A stretch of 64,000 bases of DNA from Egicoccus halophilus. GTDB taxonomy: Bacteria > Actinomycetota > Nitriliruptoria > Nitriliruptorales > Nitriliruptoraceae. This document shows, piece after piece, positions 1-8,590 of this stretch; the first letter of the stretch is position 1; each line of letters opens with the position of its first letter. The stretch covers positions 1,674,001 to 1,738,000 of the forward strand of contig NZ_CP036250.1 in assembly GCF_004300825.1 (NCBI RefSeq), read 5' to 3'. Below the pieces are notes generated by a model. That model was not told the DNA's origin. It worked only from the letters and a program-made list of their open reading frames with translations, and searched no databases. The translations under genes were made by a program, and so were the position numbers.

Positions 1-3
1 GAC

Positions 4-627
4 GTGTCGCCGACGTTCCGCGTCGGCCGCCGCCACCGCCTCGTCGCGGTGGCGGCGGCCGCGGTCATGCTGGCCCTCGGCAGTTGCGCCGTCGACTCGG
101 GCGAAGAGTTCGCCGCCCCGCCGGCGCCGGCCATGACCCCGGACGCCACCCCGCCTCCCGTCGCCGCACCGGTCGAGCCGGCGGTTCCCGACGGCATCCC
201 CGTCCGGGTCGCCGTCCCCGCGATCGCGGTCGACGCGGAGCTGGTGTCGCTCGGGCTGGCCGACGACGGCGCCATGGAGGTGCCCGACTTCGGTCTCGCC
301 GGCTGGTACGCCGAGGGCCCCATGCCCGGCCACCCCGGACCGGCCGCCATCGCCGCGCACGTCGACTCGCGACAGGGCCCCGACGTGTTCTTCCGACTGC
401 GTGAACTCGTGGCCGGCGACATCATCCTGGTCCACTACGACCGTGGCGACGTCGCCGAGTTCGTGGTCGAGTCCTCGACCCGTACGCCCAAGGACGAGTT
501 GCCGGTCGACGACATCTGGCCGGTCACGAGCGAGCGACGCCTCACGCTGATCACGTGCGGCGGCGAGTTCGACCGCAGCACCCGGCACTACGTCGACAAC
601 GTGGTCGTGTACGCCGCTGCGGCCTGA
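4..627 (+). CDS. Class F sortase, lipoprotein-type
   Basis: Cysteine transpeptidase of the sortase fold that would join a surface protein to the cell wall or to another protein outside the membrane. The N-terminus has an arginine-rich start, a hydrophobic segment and a lipobox (LALGSC, Cys28), so lipid anchoring is likely, which is less usual than a transmembrane anchor. A low-complexity Pro/Ala linker follows (about residues 38-63). The sortase domain fills the rest, with catalytic His119 (AAHVDS), Cys185 (LITCGG) and Arg194 (STRHYVDN). About 207 residues is normal for class F. GTG start; the true start could lie before the window edge. It converges on the lipoprotein gene at 649-2691. A possible substrate is the LADTG protein at 26819-27115. 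Confidence 0.88.
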   Translation: MSPTFRVGRRHRLVAVAAAAVMLALGSCAVDSGEEFAAPPAPAMTPDATPPPVAAPVEPAVPDGIPVRVAVPAIAVDAELVSLGLADDGAMEVPDFGLAGWYAEGPMPGHPGPAAIAAHVDSRQGPDVFFRLRELVAGDIILVHYDRGDVAEFVVESSTRTPKDELPVDDIWPVTSERRLTLITCGGEFDRSTRHYVDNVVVYAAAA

Positions 628-648
628 TGCCGCTCGAGCCCGGGTCCG

Positions 649-2691
649 TCACTGGTAGGAGACGAACACCGGCAGCGGATCGAGGTCCAGGACCTGCGAC
701 GGGGTGGCGGTGGGCGAGTCCTCGTCGTAGAAGTTCTTCCAGCCCCACAGCCAGCGGTCCTCGGCACCGGCGGTGATCGCCGCATAGGTGTCGTATTTCA
801 CGCCGAGCGGGCCCTGGCCGTCCATGTGCACCACGCCGGCGAGTTCGGGACCGACCTCGATGGTGTCCCGGTCGGGCAGCATCGAGAAGCGGAACTGGTG
901 CAGCAGCAGCAGCTTCTGCGGCAACTGCTCCTCGCGGACCAGTTCGGCCAGCCAGTCGGCGACCCGCTGGACCTCTTCCGCCTCGACCGCACCGATCTGT
1001 CGCAGGTGCACCTGGTCGTCGCGCAGCCGCCACTCGGGGTCCAGCGCGAGTCCGACGTGCGGCTCGCGCAGCAGGTCCTCGTACTCGCGGGCCTGGTCGA
1101 GGAAGTCGGTGCGCCCCGGCTGCAGATCGAGGATGACGTAGATGCCCTCCTCGGCGGCCCGCTCGATCCACGGCCACAGCACGTCCGGGTCGATCCGGTT
1201 GCTGTAGTCGCCGCGGCTGCCGGCCTGCGCCGCGGCGACGGTCGTGATGATCTCGAACGCCGGCAGGACCTCGTAGCCGTCGGCACCGTAGGGCTCGGCG
1301 ACCTCCCGCAGCCGCGCGATGGTCGCGTCGAGCCCCTGCTCGCCGAGGGCACCGAGCACCGGCGAGCCGGGGGTGCCGTACAGCGCCACCATCCGCTCGC
1401 GGTCGAACAGCGTGTAGCCGCCGTTGGGCAGGGGCGGCGAGCCGAGCACCGTGCGCAGCTGCCAGTCGGCGGCCTCGGCGTCGAGGGCACCCACGAGCGC
1501 GAGCCGCTGGGGATCGACCTGCTGCAGACGCTGCGTGCGCTCGGGGTCGCGCCAGGGCGCCTGGCCGTCGACCGGGAGCAGGGCCTCGTCGCGGCCGCCG
1601 GCCGCGGCGGCGGCGAGCGCGTAGCCGGCCTCGTCGGTCGGGTCGGCCAACCACGCGACCTCGGCGGGCTCGCCGTCGAAGCGTGCGGTGGTGCTGGCCT
1701 CCGCGTCGACGCCGAGGTCGACCAGTCGTCCGGCCAGCTCCTGCGCGTCGTCCTCGCTCCGGGCGAGGACCTCGAGGCGCAGCGAGGCCGGCAGCGTGGT
1801 CACGGCCGCTTCGAGCGCGTCCGCGTCCTCGGGCAGCGGCAGCAGCGGCGTTCCCTCGCCCGCACGCGCGAGTGCGGCGGCGCGCGAGCCGGTGTCTCCC
1901 TCCACGACGGCCAGCACGTGTGCGGCCTCGAGGTGCTCGACGACCTCGACGGCGAGCGGCAGCGCGCCGGCTCCCTCGTCCGTGCCGTCCGTGGCCCCGG
2001 TGTCGGTGCCGGCAGCGCTCGGCTCCTCGTCGGCGGGACCGTTCGCGGGGCCGTCCGCGGGGTCGTCGGTCGGGTCGTCGGTCGGGTCGTCGGTCGGGTC
2101 GTCGGTCGGATCGACGTCGGGGTCGCCGGTGGCGCCGTCCCCGGCGGTGTCCGCACCGAGCGAGGAGCCGAGCTCCACGACGTCGATCCCGTCGTCGTCG
2201 CCGAGCGCGGCCGTGAGGTCCGCGGTGCGATCCGCGGGCAGTCCGACGGTGATGACCCGGCGCGGTGCGAGACGTCCGATGACGTCGGTCACGGTCGTGC
2301 CGACGGTGCCGTCGACCGTCAGCAGCGGCGCGTCGACGGCCGCCGCGACCGGCGCCGCCAGCGTCGGTGCCCACGGGGTGGTGGTGTCGGCGACGACGAC
2401 CACGTCGGCGCACGTGTGCGTCTGCTCGGCGACCCGGCTGGCGACCTCGGCGGCGTCCGACCCGGTCAGATTTGTCAGTTCGTCGGTCGGTCCTGCCCCG
2501 GCGCAGTCGCGTTGCCCGTCCGGTGTGTCGGCGTCCGGCTCGGCGGTCGCACCCGGCGCCGCGCTCGGGTCGTCGCGGTCGACGGCTGACCCGGCCTCGG
2601 GGTCGGACGCCCCGTTGCCGGTGCAGGCGGACAGCGTCAGCGCGGCGGCGAGAGCCACGCCGAGGGCACGGGACGTTCGGATTGTCGGCAC
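649..2691 (-). CDS. Large lipoprotein with cell-wall-binding-repeat-like region
   Basis: Secreted lipoprotein: a signal peptide ends in the lipobox LTLSAC (Cys23). The next part (about residues 70-185) has VVVVADTTTPWAPTLAAPVA and a threonine/valine-rich segment that resemble the cell-wall-binding repeat 2 fold of actinobacteria. A central acidic linker holds four PTDD units encoded by a perfect 12-bp tandem repeat. The C-terminal 330 residues are mixed alpha/beta, with a run such as GIYVILDLQPGRTDF and several conserved-looking Trp and Asp residues, suggesting an exported TIM-barrel-like or glycosidase-like domain; I do not recognise the family. GTG start with a GGAGGT ribosome site about 10 bases upstream. 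Function unknown; probably an envelope protein. Confidence 0.75.
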   Translation of the reverse strand: MPTIRTSRALGVALAAALTLSACTGNGASDPEAGSAVDRDDPSAAPGATAEPDADTPDGQRDCAGAGPTDELTNLTGSDAAEVASRVAEQTHTCADVVVVADTTTPWAPTLAAPVAAAVDAPLLTVDGTVGTTVTDVIGRLAPRRVITVGLPADRTADLTAALGDDDGIDVVELGSSLGADTAGDGATGDPDVDPTDDPTDDPTDDPTDDPADGPANGPADEEPSAAGTDTGATDGTDEGAGALPLAVEVVEHLEAAHVLAVVEGDTGSRAAALARAGEGTPLLPLPEDADALEAAVTTLPASLRLEVLARSEDDAQELAGRLVDLGVDAEASTTARFDGEPAEVAWLADPTDEAGYALAAAAAGGRDEALLPVDGQAPWRDPERTQRLQQVDPQRLALVGALDAEAADWQLRTVLGSPPLPNGGYTLFDRERMVALYGTPGSPVLGALGEQGLDATIARLREVAEPYGADGYEVLPAFEIITTVAAAQAGSRGDYSNRIDPDVLWPWIERAAEEGIYVILDLQPGRTDFLDQAREYEDLLREPHVGLALDPEWRLRDDQVHLRQIGAVEAEEVQRVADWLAELVREEQLPQKLLLLHQFRFSMLPDRDTIEVGPELAGVVHMDGQGPLGVKYDTYAAITAGAEDRWLWGWKNFYDEDSPTATPSQVLDLDPLPVFVSYQ
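2060..2107 (-). repeat. Perfect 12-bp tandem repeat x4 (codes PTDD)
   Basis: Four exact copies of gggtcgtcggtc lie inside the lipoprotein gene and encode a Pro-Thr-Asp-Asp linker. The unit is a multiple of three, so copy-number changes by slippage would lengthen or shorten the linker without breaking the frame. Confidence 0.9.
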
Positions 2692-2906
2692 GACGGGTGA
2701 CCTCCGGTCGCGGTGACGCTAGTGGGCCGCGACGGGTCGGTCGACCACCCTCGGCCGGCGTCGTCCCGGCACGCACGCCGGACGCCGACCACCGCGAGCA
2801 GTAGGGTGGGCGGCGGCTGGGTGACGGGGAGGTCACGTAGCGGTGTCGGGGCGGCGACGGCACGACCACCGACGACGAGACGCAGGACCGAGCGACCGGA
2901 GCCGAC

Positions 2907-3719
2907 GTGGACGACCGACCGATCGACGTGCGGATTCGTCCCCGCCTCGTGCTCGGGGTGGTGTTGAGCCTCGCCGCCGTGTTCGTCGCCTCGACGTTCG
3001 TCGTCCAGTTGCTCGAGTGGCGCTCGCCGAGCCGGACCGGCTCGTTGGCGCTCAAGCTGGTGCACGTCGGCTCGGAACAGAGCCTGGCGACCCTGTTCGC
3101 CACCACGTTGCTGCTCGGGGCCGGTGCGCTCCTGGCCGTCATCGCGTGGCGGAAGCAGGTCGATCGCCGCCGTGACCGCTGGTACTGGACGCTGCTGGCG
3201 GTCGCGTTCCTGGCACTGGCGATCGACGAGTTCGGCAGCTGGCACGAGCTGCTCGTCGATCCGGTCCGCGACCGGCTCGAGATCAGCGGCGGCCTGCTGT
3301 ACTTCGCCTGGGTGGTGCCGGCGATCGTCGCCGTCGCCCTGTTCGCACTCGCGTTCGTACCGTTCCTGCGGCGCCTGCCCGCCCGCACCCGCTGGGGGTT
3401 CCTGCTCGCCGGCGGCGTGTTCGTGGGGGGCGCGGTCGGGGTCGAGATGCTCGGTGGCGCCTACGCCACGACCCACGGCTACGACAGCGTCGGCTACCTG
3501 GTGCTGACGTGCGTCGAAGAGGGGCTGGAGATGGTCGGTGCCGGCCTGTTCATCGCGACGTTGCTCGCCCACCTGCCCCGGGCCGGTCTCGGCCGATGGT
3601 CACTGCAGGTGACCGACCCTGCCGCCGACTCGCCCTCGGCCGGTCCAGCCTCCGGTCGCGCCGTCGGGCGGTCCGGCGACCGGGCAGCCGGTTCGGCGGA
3701 GCGGGACGCCGTCCGGTGA
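2907..3719 (+). CDS. Six-helix membrane protein of unknown function
   Basis: Hypothetical 270-residue integral membrane protein. Hydrophobic segments near residues 12-32, 52-75, 89-107, 127-150, 165-185 and 198-222 give six predicted helices, followed by a hydrophilic Ser/Pro/Ala tail. Within or next to helix 3 are the charged residues AIDEFGSWHE, and near the last helix TCVEEGLEM. Such buried acidic/His residues recur in uncharacterised actinobacterial membrane proteins and may bind metal or lipid, but this is inference. It is divergent from the lipoprotein gene, with a 215-bp shared upstream region in which I see no clear promoter. No enzymatic motif is recognised. Confidence 0.75.
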   Translation: MDDRPIDVRIRPRLVLGVVLSLAAVFVASTFVVQLLEWRSPSRTGSLALKLVHVGSEQSLATLFATTLLLGAGALLAVIAWRKQVDRRRDRWYWTLLAVAFLALAIDEFGSWHELLVDPVRDRLEISGGLLYFAWVVPAIVAVALFALAFVPFLRRLPARTRWGFLLAGGVFVGGAVGVEMLGGAYATTHGYDSVGYLVLTCVEEGLEMVGAGLFIATLLAHLPRAGLGRWSLQVTDPAADSPSAGPASGRAVGRSGDRAAGSAERDAVR

Positions 3720-3870
3720 CCAGCGCGCGCAGCTAGCGTGGTGGGCGCCCGCTCGTCCGTGTCACGAAGGGATCGCCCTGCTCCGCTCCCGCCTGCAGCG
3801 TGGTCTCGAACCGCTCGGCCGTCGTGCGCTGGGACGGGGAGTACCGCCCGCGTGGCTCGGCTGGCGGTGG

Positions 3871-4944
3871 TTGCCGCGCGAGACGGTCGCCGAGCATGCT
3901 TCCCATGCGAACGGGCGGGGGACCGTCCGCTACGAGACCGTGCACCCGGAGGCGGTCGCGCACGCTCCGCTGCCACGCAACGTCTCCGAGCGCGAGGAAC
4001 TGCCCGGCGACGCCGGGTGGTGGGGCTACGCGTTCCGGGACGTGCCGGCGCGCACCGGCGGTGAGACGTTCGTGGCCACGCTGCCCGACGTGACCGTGAC
4101 CTGGTACCGCGACCCCGATCGCGGCGACGATTTCTACCCGGCGCTGGTCACCCGCGAGGGGCACGCGCTGGACCTGCGCGAGATCCGCTTCCGTCACCCG
4201 CATGCCCGCACGCTGCGGGCGGCGCCGCCACCGGCGCGGATGGAACGCGCCACCTGGGTGCTCGAGCGGGTCTACGACAACCATTCGCACTGGCTGACCG
4301 CGCACCTGCCGAAGCTGCTGCTGCTGCGCGAGCGCGGCGAACTCGACGACGTCCTGCTCCCACCCGTGCGCAGCCCGGCGATGGAGGCGTCCCTGCGCCA
4401 GCTCGGCATGGACCCCGCGAGGTTTCGCACCTTCGACCCGTCACGCCCCCTGCGCGTCGGCCGGTTGACCCTCGTGGGCACCGACCGCTTCCGCCCGGAG
4501 CTGCTGTGCGCGCTGCAACGTGCGCACGGGCTCGACGCCGTGCCGGCGGGACGACGGCGCGTCTACGTCTCGCGCGACCGGGCCAACCGTCGCCGGCTGG
4601 TCAACGAGGACGAGGTGTGGCCGCTGTTCGCCGACGCCGGGTTCGAGCGGGTGTTCATGGAAGAACTCGACTTCGACGCGCAGGTCGCGCTGATGCGCGA
4701 CACGCAGGTCCTCGCGGCGCCGCACGGCGCCGGGCTGACCAACATGCTGTTCTGCCCGCGGGGGACCGCCGTGATCGAGATCGCCGACCTGAGCTTTCCC
4801 AACCCGAACTTCTATGCCCTGGCCGCGGCACTCGGACATCCCTACTGGCTCGTCGCGGGGACCGGTGTCGGCGAGGGCCGCCCCATCGACCGCGACCTCC
4901 GCGTGGACCCGGCTGCGGTCGCCGACGTGCTCGCCGCGTGGTGA
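3871..4944 (+). CDS. GT61-family glycosyltransferase (DUF563)
   Basis: Glycosyltransferase of family GT61, likely adding a sugar to an envelope polysaccharide in the cytoplasm. The C-terminal part holds the hallmarks of the family: RVYVSRDRANRRRLVNEDE, DFDAQVALMRDTQVLAAPHG followed by GAGLTNMLFCPRG. An N-terminal RNVSEREELPGDAGWWGY-type region is also usual. The first standard start is the TTG given. The reading frame is open further upstream, and a CTG at 3778 preceded by GAAGGGA (3766-3772, spacing 5) would add 31 residues that look coding, so the N-terminus is uncertain. First gene of a same-strand run of three transferases (to 7287). Confidence 0.85.
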   Translation: MPRETVAEHASHANGRGTVRYETVHPEAVAHAPLPRNVSEREELPGDAGWWGYAFRDVPARTGGETFVATLPDVTVTWYRDPDRGDDFYPALVTREGHALDLREIRFRHPHARTLRAAPPPARMERATWVLERVYDNHSHWLTAHLPKLLLLRERGELDDVLLPPVRSPAMEASLRQLGMDPARFRTFDPSRPLRVGRLTLVGTDRFRPELLCALQRAHGLDAVPAGRRRVYVSRDRANRRRLVNEDEVWPLFADAGFERVFMEELDFDAQVALMRDTQVLAAPHGAGLTNMLFCPRGTAVIEIADLSFPNPNFYALAAALGHPYWLVAGTGVGEGRPIDRDLRVDPAAVADVLAAW

Positions 4945-5084
4945 ACACGCCCGACCGCCAGGTCCGCCGCTGGTGAGCCCATCCGTCCGCCGGGATCGGT
5001 AGGGTCACGCCGACCGTGGTGACCCACGAACGGGGGAGACGTGCGAGCCATCGGTGAACCGACGCCGCGTCCGGCGGTGCGGCG

Positions 5085-5933
5085 TTGACCGCGCCGCCCC
5101 GCGCCGCGGTGATCGTGCCGGCCCACGACGAGGCCGCGGTCATCGACCGGTGTCTGACGAGCCTGCTCGCGGAGGCCGGGGAGGGCGAGTTCGAGGTCGT
5201 GGTCGTCTGCAACGCGTGCCGTGACGACACGGCCGAGCGGGCGGCGCGCCACCCCGGCGTGCGCGTGCGCTCGATCCCCCAGGCATCGAAGCAGGCGGCC
5301 CTGCAGGCCGGCGACGAGGCCGTCGGCGCCTTCCCACGCATCTACCTCGACGCCGACGTGCAGCTGACGACGGCGGGCGCGCGTGCGCTGGTGGACCGCC
5401 TCGCGCAGCCGGGCATCGAGGCCGTCGCACCGCGGCTCCGTTTCGCCCTCGGCGAGCGCACGTGGGCGGTGCGCGAGTACTTCCGGTTCGTCGAGCAGCT
5501 GCCGGTGTTCGGCGAGGGCTACATCGGTGCGGGGGCGTTCGCGCTCGACGCCGATGGCCGGGCCCGTTTCGACCGCTGGCCGCTGGACCTCCCCGACGAC
5601 GCCTTCGTGCAGCGACTCGTGCCGGCCGCCAACCGGGCGTCGGTCGCGCTGCCGTTCGCGATCGAACCGCCACGCTCGCTGCGCCTGCAGTTGCGCCGCG
5701 CCGTGCGCGTGCAGCGACTCAACCGCGCGCTCGAGCGCCAGACCGAGGTGCCGCTGTCACCGCCCACGACCAGCTCCACGTTGGCCCATCTGCAGCAGGC
5801 GCTGCGTCGGCCGACGTCGTGGCCGGGACTGGCCCTGTTCCTCGGTGTGGCCGTCACCACCCGGGTGCGCTCCTGGGTGCTCGACCGGCGTCAGCTACCC
5901 ACCGAGTGGGCGCGGGACCTCTCCTCGCGCTGA
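5085..5933 (+). CDS. GT2-family glycosyltransferase
   Basis: Inverting GT-A glycosyltransferase using a nucleotide sugar. It begins directly with the fold: AVIVPAHDEAAVIDRCLTSL (residues about 8-27), an acidic VVVVCNACRDDT loop instead of the usual VDDGS, and a metal-binding DxD at Asp89-Ala-Asp91 (YLDADVQL). A GYIGAGAFALD stretch resembles the acceptor region. The C-terminal 70 residues contain a short hydrophobic segment (GLALFLGVAVTT), perhaps membrane-associated. TTG is the only start in frame near the fold. It follows the GT61 gene after 140 bp and precedes the GT4 gene by 61 bp, so it is probably co-transcribed. Confidence 0.87.
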   Translation: MTAPPRAAVIVPAHDEAAVIDRCLTSLLAEAGEGEFEVVVVCNACRDDTAERAARHPGVRVRSIPQASKQAALQAGDEAVGAFPRIYLDADVQLTTAGARALVDRLAQPGIEAVAPRLRFALGERTWAVREYFRFVEQLPVFGEGYIGAGAFALDADGRARFDRWPLDLPDDAFVQRLVPAANRASVALPFAIEPPRSLRLQLRRAVRVQRLNRALERQTEVPLSPPTTSSTLAHLQQALRRPTSWPGLALFLGVAVTTRVRSWVLDRRQLPTEWARDLSSR

Positions 5934-5994
5934 GCCAGGCGTCGCGACGGCGTGCCGCGGGGGCGCCGCCGGCTGCCCCGACCCAGGAAGCCGT

Positions 5995-7287
5995 ATGGAA
6001 CCCGGAGCCGAGCCGCTGCACGTCGTCGCGCTCGTCGGCGACTTCCCGGCCGTGTCGAAGACCTTCGTCCTCGACCAGCTCGTCGGGCTGCTCGATGCCG
6101 GCCACCGGTTGACCGTGCTGGCCGAGCCGCCCCGACCCGGCGAGGCGCCCGCACCCGGGACCGTTCCCGACCCGGTGGTGCGGCGGATCCGCTACCGCCA
6201 GCCGCCGCCGTCCGGGCGTGCGGCTCGGCGGACGCATGCGGCACGGTCGCTGCTCGCGGCGTTGCGGGTGGCGCCGCGCGCGACCGCGTCGTTGCTGGCC
6301 GACCGCAGGCTGTCGCTCGGCCGTCGCCGCGAACTGCTCGACCTCGTGCCCGTGCTGCACGACCTCGGGGACGCCGACGTCTTCCACGCCCACTTCGGGG
6401 TGCTCGGTCGCGACCTGGTCGAGGTCCGTGGTCACCTGGGCCTGCCGGCCCCGGTGGTGACCGCCTTCCATGGCTTCGACGTCAGCCGCCACGTGGAACG
6501 CTTCGGTCCCCGCGCGTTCGACCGGCTGTTCGCCGAGGGGGAGTTGCTGCTGCCCGTCAGCGAGCACTGGCGCGAGCGGCTCTCGGCGCTCGGTGCACCC
6601 GCCCACAAGCTGGTCGTCCATCGCATGGGTGTCGACGTCGAGCAGTTCTCGCGCCCCGACCGTCGACCCGACCCGACCGGGCGACTGCGGATCCTGTCGG
6701 TGTGTCGACTGGTGGAGAAGAAGGGCCTGACCCACGGCATCGACGCGGTGGCCCGCCTGCGCGAGCAGGGGATCGACGCGCACTACCGGGTGATCGGCGA
6801 CGGGCCGCTGCGCGTGACCCTCGAGCAGCAGGTCCGCGACCGCGGGCTCGACGACCGGGTCACGTTCCTCGGGTCGCGACCACGCGAGCAGGTGGTGGCG
6901 TCCCTGCAGGCGCACGACGTGCTGCTGTGTCCGAGCGTGACCGCGGCCGACGGGGACACCGAGGGCATCCCGGTCGTGCTCATGGAGGCGATGGCGACCG
7001 GCCTGCCGGTCGTGGCCAGTCACCACTCCGGCATCCCGGAGCTGGTCGAGGACCGACGCAGCGGGCTGCTCGCGCCCGAGGGCGACGACGCGACGCTCGC
7101 GCGACACCTGCGCCGACTGCACGAGGACCCGGCCTTCGCCGGCGCACTGGGTTCCGCCGCCCGACGTCGCGTCGAGGAGGAGTTCGACGTCCGGCGGCAG
7201 GTACGTCGCCTGTCGAGCCACCTGCAGGTGGTCGCCACCACCGGGGGAGCGGCCGGCGAGCACCGCCCGCGCCGCCAGCGCCCGTGA
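5995..7287 (+). CDS. GT4-family glycosyltransferase
   Basis: Retaining GT-B glycosyltransferase, 430 residues. The N-terminal half starts VVALVGDFPAVSKTFVLDQL, typical of colanic-acid/exopolysaccharide-type GT4 enzymes (WcaL/AmsK-like). Acceptor-domain features include DVFHAHFGVLG and FHGFDVSRHV. The C-terminal Rossmann half has LSVCRLVEKKGLTHGIDA, VIGDGPLR, and the donor-binding E-x7-E motif at Glu323 and Glu331 (EGIPVVLMEAM). The ATG was chosen because it starts the fold and has AGGA about 8 bases upstream; the frame stays open further upstream without support. Followed by a small inverted repeat at 7298-7317. Confidence 0.9.
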   Translation: MEPGAEPLHVVALVGDFPAVSKTFVLDQLVGLLDAGHRLTVLAEPPRPGEAPAPGTVPDPVVRRIRYRQPPPSGRAARRTHAARSLLAALRVAPRATASLLADRRLSLGRRRELLDLVPVLHDLGDADVFHAHFGVLGRDLVEVRGHLGLPAPVVTAFHGFDVSRHVERFGPRAFDRLFAEGELLLPVSEHWRERLSALGAPAHKLVVHRMGVDVEQFSRPDRRPDPTGRLRILSVCRLVEKKGLTHGIDAVARLREQGIDAHYRVIGDGPLRVTLEQQVRDRGLDDRVTFLGSRPREQVVASLQAHDVLLCPSVTAADGDTEGIPVVLMEAMATGLPVVASHHSGIPELVEDRRSGLLAPEGDDATLARHLRRLHEDPAFAGALGSAARRRVEEEFDVRRQVRRLSSHLQVVATTGGAAGEHRPRRQRP

Positions 7288-7297
7288 CGCGCCGCCA

Positions 7298-7317
7298 CCG
7301 GACGTCCGCACGTCCGG
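7298..7317. terminator. Candidate bidirectional terminator hairpin
   Basis: Perfect 8-bp arms (ccggacgt / acgtccgg) around a 4-base loop, lying in the 43-bp gap between two convergent genes. No T-run follows, as is common in GC-rich actinobacteria. Confidence 0.5.
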
Positions 7318-7330
7318 GCACCGCCGGCGA

Positions 7331-8473
7331 TCACCGCCCGGCGGTGCTCGCGGCGGTCTGGCGCAGGGTGTCGGCCACCGTGGCGAGGAACGCGTCCGCC
7401 CGGCGGTCCCAGGTCTGGTCGGCCGCGAAGGCCCGGGCGTCTTCGCGGGTGAACGGCGGGGTCAGTGCCGCGTCGACGGCCGCCACGAAGCTGCCGACGT
7501 CCGCGGCGCACCGGACGTAGGGTGCGTAGCCCGCCAGCGCCGGGATGTCGGTCGAGACGACGGGCACGCCCGCGGCCAGGTACTCGAAGGTCTTGAGCGG
7601 GAACGACGCGCGGTTGAAGGCATTGTCGACGTAGGGGATCACGCCGACGTCCAACCCGGCCATCACCCGGGGCAGTTCGCGGTAGTCGACCTCGCCGTGG
7701 ACGTGGAGGTTGTCGATGTCCGGCAGCTCGGCCGCACCGGGACCGTGGACGTGCACGTCCCAGTCGGGCCTGCGGTGGGCCAGCTCGCACAGCAGTTCCA
7801 CGTCCACGCGCCAGGACAGCCCACCGACGAAACCGATCTGCGGTCGCCGGCCGGTGACGTCGACGTCCAGCTCGACGCCGGCGAAGTGGGCGAAGTCCAC
7901 GCCGTTGGGGATCCACGTCGCCCGGGTCCCCACCTCCCGGGCCTCCTCGACCAGCTCGGGGGAGATCCCGATCACGAGGTCGCATCGGCGCAGCAGCGCG
8001 TCGTCACGGGCGGCGAGGTGGCGGACGTGGCGCGTCCCACCGTGCGCGCCGAAGCGGTCCCGGCGCCAGTAGACCGCCAGGCGGCGCGCCACGCTCGACA
8101 GCGGGCCGCGGCGAGGGTCGGAGATCACCAGCACCGTGTCCTGGGCGGCCCGCGGGCCCAGCTGGCGACGCAGCTGCCAGCTCAGGGCGGCGTCGCCGAG
8201 CTGGGCGGCGTCGCGTCGGTCGCTGCCGGGGGGCACGACCGTCTGCAGCGTCTGCAGGCCGTCGACGTCGCGCAGGTCGACCCGGGGGCGCGTCCGGGCC
8301 CGCGCCGTCGCCAACGGCCGGGCGACGACCGGCGGGGCGACGTACAGCAGCGGCAGGCGCCGGGACAGCACGTTGGCCAGCTGCCAGTCACCGAGCCGCG
8401 GCTGACCGTCCACCGTGCTGCGGGAGAGCAGCACGAGACGGCGGATGCCGAGCGAGGCGAGCGTGATGTCCAT
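7331..8473 (-). CDS. GT4-like glycosyltransferase
   Basis: GT-B glycosyltransferase, 380 residues, of the group often found in exopolysaccharide loci. It opens MDITLASLGIRRLVLLSRST, continues with a substrate domain (DLVIGISPELVEEA, WIPNGVDFAHFA) and a donor domain with QIGFVGGLSWRVDVELLCEL, HVHGPG and SFPLKTFEYLAAGVPVVSTD. The last motif takes the place of E-x7-E; this K-x-FEY-G form is typical of the subfamily. ATG start at 8473; the frame runs further upstream but overlaps the divergent gene and is not credible. Two perfect palindromes lie just upstream (8490-8501 and 8508-8519) and may control it and the divergent gene. Confidence 0.85.
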   Translation of the reverse strand: MDITLASLGIRRLVLLSRSTVDGQPRLGDWQLANVLSRRLPLLYVAPPVVARPLATARARTRPRVDLRDVDGLQTLQTVVPPGSDRRDAAQLGDAALSWQLRRQLGPRAAQDTVLVISDPRRGPLSSVARRLAVYWRRDRFGAHGGTRHVRHLAARDDALLRRCDLVIGISPELVEEAREVGTRATWIPNGVDFAHFAGVELDVDVTGRRPQIGFVGGLSWRVDVELLCELAHRRPDWDVHVHGPGAAELPDIDNLHVHGEVDYRELPRVMAGLDVGVIPYVDNAFNRASFPLKTFEYLAAGVPVVSTDIPALAGYAPYVRCAADVGSFVAAVDAALTPPFTREDARAFAADQTWDRRADAFLATVADTLRQTAASTAGR

Positions 8474-8489
8474 GTGGCGTCGAATCGTC

Positions 8490-8501
8490 GTGTCTAGACA
8501 C
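8490..8501. promoter_or_regulatory. 12-bp palindrome, possible operator
   Basis: GTGTCTAGACAC is a perfect 12-bp palindrome 16 bp upstream of the minus-strand GT4 start, in the intergenic region shared with the plus-strand GT2 gene. It has the form of a dimeric regulator site; no regulator gene is nearby. Confidence 0.4.
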
Positions 8502-8507
8502 ACCGTA

Positions 8508-8519
8508 GCGAGCGCTCGC
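8508..8519. promoter_or_regulatory. 12-bp palindrome, possible operator
   Basis: GCGAGCGCTCGC is a second perfect 12-bp palindrome, centred 18 bp from the first. GC-only palindromes arise more easily by chance in this DNA, so this one is weaker than its neighbour. Confidence 0.3.
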
Positions 8520-8590
8520 GCGATGACGCACCGTGGTCGGCGCGCCGGCCGTGGTCCTCGGTGGCGGTCGCCGGCACTACGTTGCGCGCC

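Noticed and set aside
826-2589. A 587-codon plus-strand frame opposite the lipoprotein gene
   Set aside because: Reads as antisense of a gene with lipobox and ribosome site; composition is Val/Gly/Arg-biased without motifs.
551-3388. A 945-codon open frame on the minus strand
   Set aside because: It is Arg/Gly-rich low-complexity translation running out of frame with the lipoprotein gene at 649-2691, a shadow of GC-rich DNA; no domain or ribosome site.
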